The notes beneath the pieces are model-generated. The model was not told the origin of the DNA and made no database searches. It saw only the letters and a list, made by a program, of their open reading frames with translations. 64,000 nt of DNA from Variovorax paradoxus (GTDB lineage Bacteria; Pseudomonadota; Gammaproteobacteria; Burkholderiales; Burkholderiaceae_C): positions 1,813,001 through 1,877,000 of the forward strand of contig NZ_CP091716.1 in assembly GCF_022009635.1 (NCBI RefSeq), in the 5' to 3' direction. Positions within the stretch are counted from its first letter, which is position 1; each line of letters begins with the position of its first letter. Position numbers and translations under genes: made by a program. Positions 10,185 to 19,352 of this stretch are shown piece after piece.

Positions 10185-11495
10185 ATGAAGCGTTTTCTGA
10201 AAGCGGGCCTCGTCCTCGCACTCATCGGCACGGGCGTCGTTTCCCAGGCCGCCACCGAACTCGTGATCGCGACCGTCAACAACGGCCACATGATCGAGAT
10301 GCAGAAGCTCACGCCCTTCTTCGAGAAGGCCAACCCCGACATCAAGCTCAAGTGGGTCACGCTGGAGGAAGGCACGCTGCGCCAGCGCGTGACCACCGAC
10401 ATCGCCACCAAGGGCGGCCAGTTCGACGTGATGACCATCGGCCTGTACGAAGCGCCGATCTGGTCGAAGAAGGGCTGGCTCAAGCCCATCGCCACCGACG
10501 CCGCCTACGACATCGACGACCTGCTGCCGGCCATCCGCAACGGCCTGTCGTACGAAGGCAAGCTCTACGCCGCTCCGTTCTACGGCGAAAGCTCGATGCT
10601 CATGTACCGCAAGGACCTGGCCGACAAGGTGGGCGTGAAGTTCCCCGACCAGCCCACCTGGGCGCAGGTGAAGGAGTTCGCCGACAAGGCCAACGACCCG
10701 AAGAACGGCGTGTACGGCATGTGCCTGCGCGGCAAGCCGGGCTGGGGCGACAACATGGCCTTCCTGACCACGCTGGTCAACACCAACGGCGGCCAGTGGT
10801 TCGACATGCAGTGGAAGCCGCAGATCGACACCAAGGCCTGGAAGGACGCGATCACCTTCTACGTCGACATCATGAAGAAGGACGGCCCGCAGGGCGCATC
10901 GGCCAACAGCTTCAACGAGAACCTGGCGCTGTTCAACGAAGGCAAGTGCGCGGCCTGGGTCGACGCGACCATCGCGGCCTCTTTCATCAGCGACCCGAAG
11001 CAGTCCAGGGTGGCCGACAAGGTGGCCTTCGCGCAGGCGCCGACCGCCGTCACGCCCAAGGGCGCCAACTGGCTGTGGTCGTGGAATCTCGCGATTCCCG
11101 CCAGCTCGACCAAGGACGAGGCGGCGCAGAAGTTCATCAAGTGGGCCACTTCCAAGGACTACATCGCCCTGGTGGCCAAGGAAACCGGCTGGGCCTCGGT
11201 GCCGACCGGCACGCGCAAGTCGACCTATGCGAACCCCGAGTTCCAGAAGGTCGCCAAGTTCGCCGAGGCCGAGAAGAAGGCCATCGACAGCGCGAACCTG
11301 ACGGACAGCACGCTGCCCAAGTCGCCGTACGTGGGCGTGCAGTACGCGGCCATTCCCGAGTTCCAGGCGATCGGCGTGTCGGTGGGGCAGCAGATGAGCG
11401 CGGCGCTGGCGGGCAAGGTCACGGTGGAGCAGGCGCTGAAGACTTCGCAGACGCTGGCCGAGCGTGAGATGAAGAAGGCCGGGTACTACAAGTAA
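10185..11495 (+). CDS. mtlE: Polyol ABC transporter substrate-binding protein (mannitol/sorbitol)
   Basis: Periplasmic receptor of 436 aa, first gene of the polyol operon. It has a signal peptide (MKRFLKAGLVLALIGTGVVSQA) and an extracellular solute-binding family 1 fold with LTPFFEKANPDIK, YAAPFYGESSMLMYRKD and GKCAAWVDATIAASF, all typical of MtlE/SmoE. It delivers mannitol, sorbitol or arabinitol to MtlFGK. The 179 bases upstream hold the candidate MtlR site, and TAGGAGAC is the SD. It is separated from mtlF by 139 bases containing a REP-like double hairpin. Confidence 0.93.
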   Translation: MKRFLKAGLVLALIGTGVVSQAATELVIATVNNGHMIEMQKLTPFFEKANPDIKLKWVTLEEGTLRQRVTTDIATKGGQFDVMTIGLYEAPIWSKKGWLKPIATDAAYDIDDLLPAIRNGLSYEGKLYAAPFYGESSMLMYRKDLADKVGVKFPDQPTWAQVKEFADKANDPKNGVYGMCLRGKPGWGDNMAFLTTLVNTNGGQWFDMQWKPQIDTKAWKDAITFYVDIMKKDGPQGASANSFNENLALFNEGKCAAWVDATIAASFISDPKQSRVADKVAFAQAPTAVTPKGANWLWSWNLAIPASSTKDEAAQKFIKWATSKDYIALVAKETGWASVPTGTRKSTYANPEFQKVAKFAEAEKKAIDSANLTDSTLPKSPYVGVQYAAIPEFQAIGVSVGQQMSAALAGKVTVEQALKTSQTLAEREMKKAGYYK

Positions 11496-11507
11496 CCCGC
11501 TTCTTTT

Positions 11508-11612
11508 CCCTCTCCCCTCGGGGAGAGGGCCAGGGTGAGGGGGCAGCAGCGCGTCCATCGCCGACGCCGCATGCCCTCACCCCAACCCTCTCCCGCAAAC
11601 GGGAGAGGGGGC
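11508..11612. repeat. REP-like palindromic element between mtlE and mtlF
   Basis: Two strong hairpins lie within about 100 bases: a 10-bp perfect stem at 11508-11517/11520-11529 (CCCTCTCCCC/GGGGAGAGGG), and another at 11586-11595/11600-11609 (CCCTCTCCCG/CGGGAGAGGG, loop CAAA). The stretch after the first, AGGGTGAGGG, is complementary to CCCTCACCC before the second, so the whole element can fold into a cruciform. This is the architecture of dispersed REP/BIME-type elements. Its position between a receptor gene and its permease genes recalls malE-malF of E. coli. Confidence 0.8.
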
Positions 11613-11634
11613 CAAAGCCAGAGAGGAACCAACA

Positions 11635-12492
11635 ATGAAACGACTCCTGCCCCGCGCCCTCATGGCGCCCGCGGTGCTCACGCTCTTCCTCTGGATGATC
11701 GTGCCGCTGCTGATGACGTTGTACTTCTCGTTCGTCAACTACAACCTCATGCAGCCCGGCGAACGCACGTTCGCGGGCATCGAGAACTTTCACTACTTCG
11801 TCACCGACCCCGACTTCTGGCCGGCCACCTGGAACACGCTGCTGCTGATCGGCAGCGTGATCGTCATCACCGTGGTGCTGGGCGTGCTGCTGGCGCTGCT
11901 GGTGAACGAGCCCTTCCCAGGGCGCGGCATCGTGCGTGTGCTGCTGATCTCGCCGTTCTTCGTCATGCCCGCTGTCAACGCGCTGCTGTGGAAGCACATG
12001 ATGATGAACCCCATCTACGGCGTGCTCGCCGACCTGTGGCGCTTCTTCGGCGCGCAGCCGGTGGACTGGCTCACCGATTTCCCGCTGCTGTCCGTGATCA
12101 TCATGGTGGCCTGGCAGTGGCTGCCCTTTGCGTGCCTGATCTTCATCACCTCGCTGCAGTCGCTCGACCGCGAGCAGATGGAAGCCGCGCGCATGGACGG
12201 CGCGAGCCCGGTGCAGCGCTTCTTCTACCTGACCATTCCGCACCTGGGCCGTCCGATGGCCGTGGTGATCATGATCGAGATGATCTTCCTGCTCAGCGTG
12301 TTCGCGGAGATCGCCATCACCACCAACGGCGGCCCTGGCAACGCGAGCACCAACATGACCTACATGATCTTCAAGCAGTCGCTCATGAACTTCGACGTGG
12401 GCGTGGCTTCGGCCGGCGCGCTGTTCGCGGTGGTGCTGGCCAACATCGTGGCGGTGTTCCTGATTCGCATGATCGGCAAGAACCTGGATTGA
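11635..12492 (+). CDS. mtlF: Polyol ABC transporter permease 1
   Basis: Inner-membrane permease (285 aa, about six helices) of the MalF-like sugar class. The EAA loop reads EAARMDGASPVQRFFYLTIP, and STNMTYMIFKQS is characteristic of MtlF/SmoF. With MtlG it forms the channel energised by MtlK. The SD AGAGAGGAA stands directly after the REP-like element. mtlG follows after 13 bases. Confidence 0.94.
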   Translation: MKRLLPRALMAPAVLTLFLWMIVPLLMTLYFSFVNYNLMQPGERTFAGIENFHYFVTDPDFWPATWNTLLLIGSVIVITVVLGVLLALLVNEPFPGRGIVRVLLISPFFVMPAVNALLWKHMMMNPIYGVLADLWRFFGAQPVDWLTDFPLLSVIIMVAWQWLPFACLIFITSLQSLDREQMEAARMDGASPVQRFFYLTIPHLGRPMAVVIMIEMIFLLSVFAEIAITTNGGPGNASTNMTYMIFKQSLMNFDVGVASAGALFAVVLANIVAVFLIRMIGKNLD

Positions 12493-12505
12493 GGAGCCAC
12501 ACACC

Positions 12506-13342
12506 ATGCAACAACAACAAGCTCCCAGCAATTTCCTGCCGCAACTGCTGCGCACCGTGGGTGCGTGGGCCGTCACGCTCGTGCTGTTCTTTCCGCTCGG
12601 CTGGCTGTTCCTCACGGCCTTCAAGACGGAGCTGCAGGCCATCAGCGTGCCGCCGCTCTTCATCTTCGAGCCCACGCTCGACAACTTCGGCGAGGTGCAG
12701 CGCCGCAGCGACTACCTGCTGTATGCGCGCAACTCGCTCATCACCAGCCTGGGCTCGACCATCCTCGGCCTCCTGATCGCGGCGCCCGCTGCGTATTCGA
12801 TGGCCTTCTTCCGCACGAAGAAGACGCGCGACATCCTGATGTGGATGCTCTCCACCAAGATGATGCCGGCCGTGGGCGCGCTGGTGCCGATCTACGTGCT
12901 GGCGCAGACCGCCGGCATGCTCGATTCGCTGCCCGCGCTGACCATCGTGTTCACGCTGTCGAACCTTCCGATCATGGTGTGGATGCTCTACAGCGCCTAC
13001 AAGGACATCCCCAACGAGATCCTGGAAGCCGCGCGCATGGACGGCGCCAGCCTGTGGACCGAGTTCCGCCATGTGGTGCTGCCGCTATCGGTGGGCGGGC
13101 TCGCCTCGACCGGCCTGCTGTGCCTGGTGCTGAGCTGGAACGAGGCCTTCTGGGCGCTCAACCTCACCTCCGCCAAGGCCGGCACGCTGGCCACGCTGAT
13201 CGCCTCGTACTCCAGCCCCGAAGGCCTGTTCTGGGCCAAGTTGTCGGCGGCTTCGCTGATGGCCATCGCGCCCATCGTGGTGTTCGGCTGGTTCAGCCAG
13301 AAGCAGCTAGTGCAAGGCCTGACCTTCGGCGCCGTCAAGTAA
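12506..13342 (+). CDS. mtlG: Polyol ABC transporter permease 2
   Basis: Second permease of the importer (278 aa, MalG-like). The EAA loop EAARMDGASLWTEFRHVVLP and the motif KDIPNEILEAA are present. LSTKMMPAVGALVPIYV is typical of the mannitol/sorbitol subgroup. The spacing (13 bases after mtlF, 17 before mtlK) indicates one transcript. The start at 12506 follows GAGGAG. Confidence 0.94.
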   Translation: MQQQQAPSNFLPQLLRTVGAWAVTLVLFFPLGWLFLTAFKTELQAISVPPLFIFEPTLDNFGEVQRRSDYLLYARNSLITSLGSTILGLLIAAPAAYSMAFFRTKKTRDILMWMLSTKMMPAVGALVPIYVLAQTAGMLDSLPALTIVFTLSNLPIMVWMLYSAYKDIPNEILEAARMDGASLWTEFRHVVLPLSVGGLASTGLLCLVLSWNEAFWALNLTSAKAGTLATLIASYSSPEGLFWAKLSAASLMAIAPIVVFGWFSQKQLVQGLTFGAVK

Positions 13343-13359
13343 AGAAAGGGAGACATCTC

Positions 13360-14400
<1,041 letters not shown>

Positions 14401-14443
14401 GCGATCCCCGATTTTTTCCAACGTCTTTTCAACGGACATCCCC

Positions 14444-15880
14444 GTGACCATCGCGCAAATTCCACCGGCTCCCTCGGAGTTCACGGTGCTTCATCTCGGC
14501 CTGGGCTCGTTCCACCGCGCCCACCAGGCGGTGTACCTGCAGCGGCTGATCGACGCGGGCGACACCCGCTGGTCGCTGTCGGGCGCCAACATCCGGCCGG
14601 ACATGGCCGACGTCGTCGCGGCGCTGCAGGCGCAGGGCGGGCGCTACACGCTGGAGACGGTGTCGCCCGCGGGCGAATACCGCTACGAGGAAATCGACGC
14701 CATCCGCGAGGTGCTGCCGTGGGAGCGCTCGCTGGCGAACGTGGTCGCGCGCGGCGCGGCGCCGTCGACCCGCATCGTGTCGTTCACCGTGACGGAAGCC
14801 GGCTACTACCTCGACAACAAGGGCCGGCTGGACCTGTCCTTCGGCGACCTCGCCGCCGACGTTGAGCGCGCGCGCAAGGGCGAGGCCGGCGGCGACAACG
14901 TGACCATCTACGGCGCCGTGTGCGCCATCCTGCGCGCGCGCAAGGCCGCCGGTGCCGGCGCCGTGACGCTCTTGAACTGCGACAACCTGCGCCACAACGG
15001 CGAGCGCTTTCGCGCCGGGCTGCTGGAGTTCATCGAACTTGCGGGCGACGCCGATCTGCTGGCCTGGGTGAACGCGAACACGCGCTGCCCGAACGCGATG
15101 GTCGATCGCATCACGCCGCGTCCGCCGCCCGAGTTGCGCGCGCGCGTGAAGGCCGCCACGGGGCGCGACGACGCGGCCGCCATCACCGGCGAGAGCTTCA
15201 TCCAGTGGGTCGTCGAAGACGACTTCGCGGCCGGCCGGCCGGATTGGGGTCGCGTGGGCGTGGAGCTGGTGGCGTCGGTGCAACCTTATGAGGAGGCCAA
15301 GATCCGCATCCTCAATGCCACGCACAGCTGCATTGCCTGGGCGGGCACGCTGGTGGGGCTGAACTTCATTCATGAAGGCACGCACGACGCGGCCATCCGC
15401 AAGATGGCGTTCGACTACGTCACCGACGACGTCATTCCCTGCCTGAGCCCGAGCCCGATCGATCTCGCGGCCTATCGCGACGTGGTGCTCGACCGCTTCG
15501 GCAACCCCGCCATCCGCGACACCAACCAGCGCGTGGCGGCGGACGGCTTCTCGAAGATTCCCGGCTTCATCGCGCCGACGGTGCGCGAACGGCTGGCGGC
15601 GGGCCAGGGCATCGACAGCGTGGCGATGCTGCCCGCGCTGTTCCTGGCCTTCCTGCAGCGCTGGCACAAGGGTGCGCTGCCCTACGCCTACCAGGACCAG
15701 GGAATGGACGAGGCGGTGGCGCACGCGATCTGCGACGCGGCAGACCCGGTGGCCGCGCTGTGCGCCGACGCGGGGCTGTGGGGCAACATCGCCGCCGATG
15801 GCCGGCTGGTCGACGCGGTGCGCCGCGCCGGCGAACGCGTCGCGCGCTTCGTCGCCGCCGGAGCACAGGAAAAGCCATGA
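14444..15880 (+). CDS. mtlD: Mannitol 2-dehydrogenase / D-arabinitol 4-dehydrogenase family
   Basis: Long-chain polyol dehydrogenase, 478 aa, oxidising mannitol to fructose and/or D-arabinitol to D-xylulose with NAD. The N-terminal nucleotide-binding region carries GLGSFHRAHQA. The catalytic triad of the family (Lys, Asn, His in K-x4-N-x2-H) is K286, N291 and H294 in KIRILNATH. Members of this branch, such as P. fluorescens MtlD and DalD, usually accept both substrates. It begins with GTG, since no ATG gives a better N-terminus, and overlaps the next gene by ATGA. A neighbouring xylulokinase and fructokinase fit both reactions. Confidence 0.92.
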   Translation: MTIAQIPPAPSEFTVLHLGLGSFHRAHQAVYLQRLIDAGDTRWSLSGANIRPDMADVVAALQAQGGRYTLETVSPAGEYRYEEIDAIREVLPWERSLANVVARGAAPSTRIVSFTVTEAGYYLDNKGRLDLSFGDLAADVERARKGEAGGDNVTIYGAVCAILRARKAAGAGAVTLLNCDNLRHNGERFRAGLLEFIELAGDADLLAWVNANTRCPNAMVDRITPRPPPELRARVKAATGRDDAAAITGESFIQWVVEDDFAAGRPDWGRVGVELVASVQPYEEAKIRILNATHSCIAWAGTLVGLNFIHEGTHDAAIRKMAFDYVTDDVIPCLSPSPIDLAAYRDVVLDRFGNPAIRDTNQRVAADGFSKIPGFIAPTVRERLAAGQGIDSVAMLPALFLAFLQRWHKGALPYAYQDQGMDEAVAHAICDAADPVAALCADAGLWGNIAADGRLVDAVRRAGERVARFVAAGAQEKP

Positions 15881-16665
15881 ACGGCCGCCTGCGGGACCGG
15901 CATGTGCTGCTGACCGGCGCGGGCGGCGGCATCGGCCTTGCCGTGGCGCGTGCCTGCATCGCCGAGGGCGCGCGCTGCACGGTGATCGACCGCGCCATCG
16001 CCGCGCCAGAGGCTGTGCGCACCCTGCAGCAAGCTCACCCCGACAGGCTCGCCTACATCGCGGCCGACGTGACCGACACCGCCGCCATCACGCACATGCT
16101 GGCGGAGGCGCAGGTGGCCTTCGGGCCGGTGCACACGCTGTTCAACAACGCGGCGGTGTTCGACCTCGCGCCGCTGCTGGACAGCGACGAGGCCTCGTTC
16201 GACAGGCTGTTCGCGGTCAATGTGAAGGGCATGTTCTTCGTCATGCAGGCGGTGCTGCGGCACATGGTGGAGGCGGGCACGCAGGGCGCGTCGGTCATCA
16301 ACATGGCTTCGCAGGCGGGGCGCCGGGGCGAGGCGCTGGTGGCGCACTACTGCGCGACCAAGGCGGCCGTCATCAGCTACACCCAGAGCGCCGCGCTGGC
16401 GATGGCGCCGCACGGCATACGGGTCAACGGCATTGCGCCCGGCGTGGTCGATACGCCGATGTGGGACCATGTCGACAGCCTGTTCGCCAAGGCCGAGGGA
16501 CTGCCGCCCGGAGAAAAGAAGCGGCAGGTGGGGCTGGCGGTGCCGCTCGGACGCATGGGCGTGCCGGACGACATCGCGGGGGCGGCGGTGTTTCTCGCCA
16601 GCGACGAGGCGCGCTACATCACGGCGCAGACCTTGAATGTCGATGGCGGCAATGTCATGAGCTGA
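15877..16665 (+). CDS. Short-chain dehydrogenase, SmoS-like polyol (sorbitol) dehydrogenase
   Basis: Classical SDR of 262 aa with TGAGGGIG (cofactor), NNAA, and the catalytic Ser...Tyr-x3-Lys seen as NMAS and YCATK. The C-terminus QTLNVDGGN resembles the end of SmoS, the sorbitol/galactitol dehydrogenase of Rhodobacter sphaeroides. It likely oxidises sorbitol to fructose, or another hexitol. The ATG overlaps the stop of mtlD. The rhizobial/Rhodobacter smo operon carries the same pair of polyol dehydrogenases, which supports the assignment. Confidence 0.85.
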   Translation: MNGRLRDRHVLLTGAGGGIGLAVARACIAEGARCTVIDRAIAAPEAVRTLQQAHPDRLAYIAADVTDTAAITHMLAEAQVAFGPVHTLFNNAAVFDLAPLLDSDEASFDRLFAVNVKGMFFVMQAVLRHMVEAGTQGASVINMASQAGRRGEALVAHYCATKAAVISYTQSAALAMAPHGIRVNGIAPGVVDTPMWDHVDSLFAKAEGLPPGEKKRQVGLAVPLGRMGVPDDIAGAAVFLASDEARYITAQTLNVDGGNVMS

Positions 16666-16687
16666 GCCGATTTTTTTCTTGCGCGAG

Positions 16688-17359
16688 ATGAACGACGATT
16701 TCCACCTCTACCTCGACAGCGCCGACTTGGCGGAGCTCGAGACCTGCCTGCCTCACCCCGTGGTGCATGGCGTGACGACCAACCCGACGCTGCTCAAGCG
16801 CGCGGGCGTTGGCCTTGCTGCCGTGCCGGGACTGCTCGCGCGCTGCATCGAACTGGGCGCGCGACAAGTGCAGGCGCAGGTTCATTCGGAACACGTCGAC
16901 GGCATGCTCGAAGACGCTCGTGCCTTGCTGCCGCACTTCGACCTCGGCCAGCTCGTCATCAAGATTCCCGCCACGCGCCAGGGCCTGGACGCCGGCGCGC
17001 GGCTCATCGCGCAGGGCGTGCCCGTTACCTGGACCGCCGTGTACGCGCCGGAGCAGGCGCACTTCGCGGCGCAACTGGGCGCGGCCTATGCGGCGCCGTA
17101 CCTCGGGCGGCTGGAAGACGCGGGCACCGACGGGCTGGCGCTGATCGCGCAGATGCAGTCGCTGGTGGCGCGGCGGCCGTCCTCCGGCACGCGGCTGCTT
17201 GTGGCCAGCATCCGCTCGCGCGAGGCCTATCTTTCGCTGCTGGGGCTCGGCGTGGGCGCCATCACCATTCCGCCGCGGCTCTTTGCCGAACTGCTCGATC
17301 ATCCGGCGACACTGGCGGCCGAGAGCGGCTTCCTGGCCGATGCACGCGCCTTGCCCTGA
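16688..17359 (+). CDS. Fructose-6-phosphate aldolase-like protein (FSA/TalC family)
   Basis: A 223-residue single-domain member of the small transaldolase family. The Schiff-base lysine is K92 (LVIKIPAT), and VTTNPTLL near the N-terminus is conserved. The other residues match E. coli FsaA and not classical transaldolase: Q64 (AQV), T116 (WTAVY) and Y138 in APYLGRL, where true transaldolases carry Phe. A Tyr here is known to give fructose-6-phosphate aldolase activity. I infer cleavage of fructose 6-phosphate, or a related ketose phosphate, formed from the polyol. The start is the ATG at 16688; a TTG at 16679 is in frame. Confidence 0.82.
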   Translation: MNDDFHLYLDSADLAELETCLPHPVVHGVTTNPTLLKRAGVGLAAVPGLLARCIELGARQVQAQVHSEHVDGMLEDARALLPHFDLGQLVIKIPATRQGLDAGARLIAQGVPVTWTAVYAPEQAHFAAQLGAAYAAPYLGRLEDAGTDGLALIAQMQSLVARRPSSGTRLLVASIRSREAYLSLLGLGVGAITIPPRLFAELLDHPATLAAESGFLADARALP

Positions 17360-17389
17360 CCGACGACACAGAATTCCGATTCACACACC

Positions 17390-18358
17390 ATGCGCATTGC
17401 ACTCACGGGCGAAGCCCTGATCGATTTCACCGCCGGCGAGGCGGGCACCCTGGCTTTCCTGGGCCATGAAGGCGGCTCGCCGCTGAACACCGCCGTGGCC
17501 TGCGCGCGGCTCGGGCAGCCGACCGGCTTTCTCACGCAGCTGTCGACCGACCTGTTCGGCGAAAGGCTGATGGGCTTTCTGCAGAAGAACGGCGTGGACA
17601 CCAGCTTCATTCTGCGCAGCAGCGCGCCGTCGACGCTGGCTTTTGTCGAGCGCACGCCGCAGACCAACCGCTACGCCTTCTACACGCGTGGCAGCGCCGA
17701 CGCCACCTGGTCGCCCGAGCCGCTGCCGCAGCTGCCGGCGCAGTGCCGCTTCCTGCATTTCGGTTCGATCTCGCTGCTGCAGGACCCGGCCGCCACGCGC
17801 ATCGCCGACCTCGTCGCCGCGAACCGGGGGCAGCGCGTGGTCGTGTTCGATCCGAACGTGCGGCCCAGCCTGATCACCGACATGGCCGCTTATCGCCAGC
17901 GCGTGGCCGGCTGGTTCGGCATGGCCGACCTCGTCAAGCTGAGCGACGAGGATGCGGCGCTGCTCGCGCCCGGCCAGCCCGTCGACGCGCTGGCCGCCGA
18001 CTGCCTGGCGGCCGGCGCGCGCGCCGTGATCGTCACGCGCGGCGGCGACGGCGCCACGCTCTGGCGCGACGGGCGTGCGCCCATTACGGTTGCCGCGCCG
18101 CGCGTCGAGGTGGTCGACACCATCGGCGCGGGCGACACCTTCACGGCCGGGCTGTCGGTCTCGCTGCTGGCGCACGGCGTCGAGCGGCCGGAGCAACTGG
18201 GCGAGCTGGGCGACGACGCATGGCGCGAGGTGATGGCTTTCGCCGCCACCGCCGCCGCCCTGAACTGCACCCGCGAGGGTGCCGATCCACCCACGCTGGA
18301 GGCGGTTCACGCCGCGCTGGCGAAGGAAGAAAATACGGCTGTTGCTTCCCGGTCCTGA
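17390..18358 (+). CDS. mtlZ: PfkB-family carbohydrate kinase, fructokinase
   Basis: Ribokinase-fold sugar kinase of 322 aa. It has the N-terminal GG switch in GHEGGSPLNTAVA, FDPNVRPSL, and the PfkB signature 2 with the catalytic Asp in DTIGAGDTF near residue 248. In this operon it should phosphorylate the fructose released by the mannitol/sorbitol dehydrogenases, the role of MtlZ in Pseudomonas fluorescens. It ends 11 bases before the regulator gene. Confidence 0.9.
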   Translation: MRIALTGEALIDFTAGEAGTLAFLGHEGGSPLNTAVACARLGQPTGFLTQLSTDLFGERLMGFLQKNGVDTSFILRSSAPSTLAFVERTPQTNRYAFYTRGSADATWSPEPLPQLPAQCRFLHFGSISLLQDPAATRIADLVAANRGQRVVVFDPNVRPSLITDMAAYRQRVAGWFGMADLVKLSDEDAALLAPGQPVDALAADCLAAGARAVIVTRGGDGATLWRDGRAPITVAAPRVEVVDTIGAGDTFTAGLSVSLLAHGVERPEQLGELGDDAWREVMAFAATAAALNCTREGADPPTLEAVHAALAKEENTAVASRS

Positions 18359-18369
18359 ACCGTGCTGCC

Positions 18370-19326
18370 ATGACGACGTCCACACGCAAACGCTCGGTCC
18401 CCCGCCAGCGCCAACCCGAGCTGGAGCGCGATTTCGCGCGCTCCCCTTCGCTGGGCTACGAGGCGCCCGAAGAAACCGGCCTGGTGCGCTGCCTGGCGCA
18501 CGGCTTTCCCAGCCCGCTGGTGCGATGGCACTTCCATGAAGACTACGAGCTGCACCTGATCACCGAGACCTCGGGCAAGGCTTTCATCGGCGACTGGATC
18601 GGGCCTTTCCAGCCGGGGCACCTGGTGCTGTGCGGGCCGCGCCTGCCGCACAACTGGATCTCGCTGGACGTGCCCGAAGGCGGCGCCGCGGGGCGCGACC
18701 GGGTGATCCAGTTCCGCCACGAGCCGATCGAGAGCGCGGCCGCCGGCATTCCGGAGCTGCGCGAGGTGATGCAGTTGCTGGAGCGCGCGCGCCACGGCAT
18801 TGAGTTCTTCGGCATGTCGCAGCAGGCGCAGGCGCACTGGGACCGCATCAAGGCCGCGCGCGGCGTGCGCCGCCTGGGCCTGTTCCTTGACTTCATGGCC
18901 GACCTGGCGCAATGCACCGACTACCGGCTGCTGTCGAGCGTGCAGATGCAGGGCGCGCAGGGCGCGGACGGCGACGCGCAGGTCGACCAGATCAACGGCA
19001 TCGTCAACCGCATCACCAACAACATGGCGGACCCGATCTCGATGTCGGACGTGGCGGCCGAGCTGGGCATGAGCGAGAGCCGCTTCAGCCGCTTCTTCAG
19101 GCGTTCCACCGGCAACAGCTTCACCGATTTCGTCAACCGCGTGCGCATCAACAGCGCCTGCCACCTGCTGATGCAGACCGACCACTACGTGACCGACATC
19201 TGCTACCAGGTGGGCTTCAACAACGTGGCCAACTTCAACCGGCGCTTCCTGGAGATCAAGGGCATGACGCCGAGCGAATTCCGGCGCCAGGCAGACACGC
19301 GCTTCGGCGGCGGCATCTCTTCCTAA
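18370..19326 (+). CDS. mtlR: AraC-family transcriptional activator of the polyol operon
   Basis: A 318-aa regulator: an N-terminal cupin-like effector domain (HFHEDYELHLITETSG is the core), then two C-terminal helix-turn-helix motifs (about 215-310) with MSDVAAELGMSESRFSRFF and the second helix pair ending GMTPSEFRRQ. This layout and its operon context match MtlR of P. fluorescens. Here it lies inside the operon, between the kinase genes, so it is probably positively autoregulated. The likely target is the 21-base-period repeat upstream of mtlE. Confidence 0.9.
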   Translation: MTTSTRKRSVPRQRQPELERDFARSPSLGYEAPEETGLVRCLAHGFPSPLVRWHFHEDYELHLITETSGKAFIGDWIGPFQPGHLVLCGPRLPHNWISLDVPEGGAAGRDRVIQFRHEPIESAAAGIPELREVMQLLERARHGIEFFGMSQQAQAHWDRIKAARGVRRLGLFLDFMADLAQCTDYRLLSSVQMQGAQGADGDAQVDQINGIVNRITNNMADPISMSDVAAELGMSESRFSRFFRRSTGNSFTDFVNRVRINSACHLLMQTDHYVTDICYQVGFNNVANFNRRFLEIKGMTPSEFRRQADTRFGGGISS

Positions 19327-19352
19327 GTAAGCACAAGACCAGGGGGTTCATC

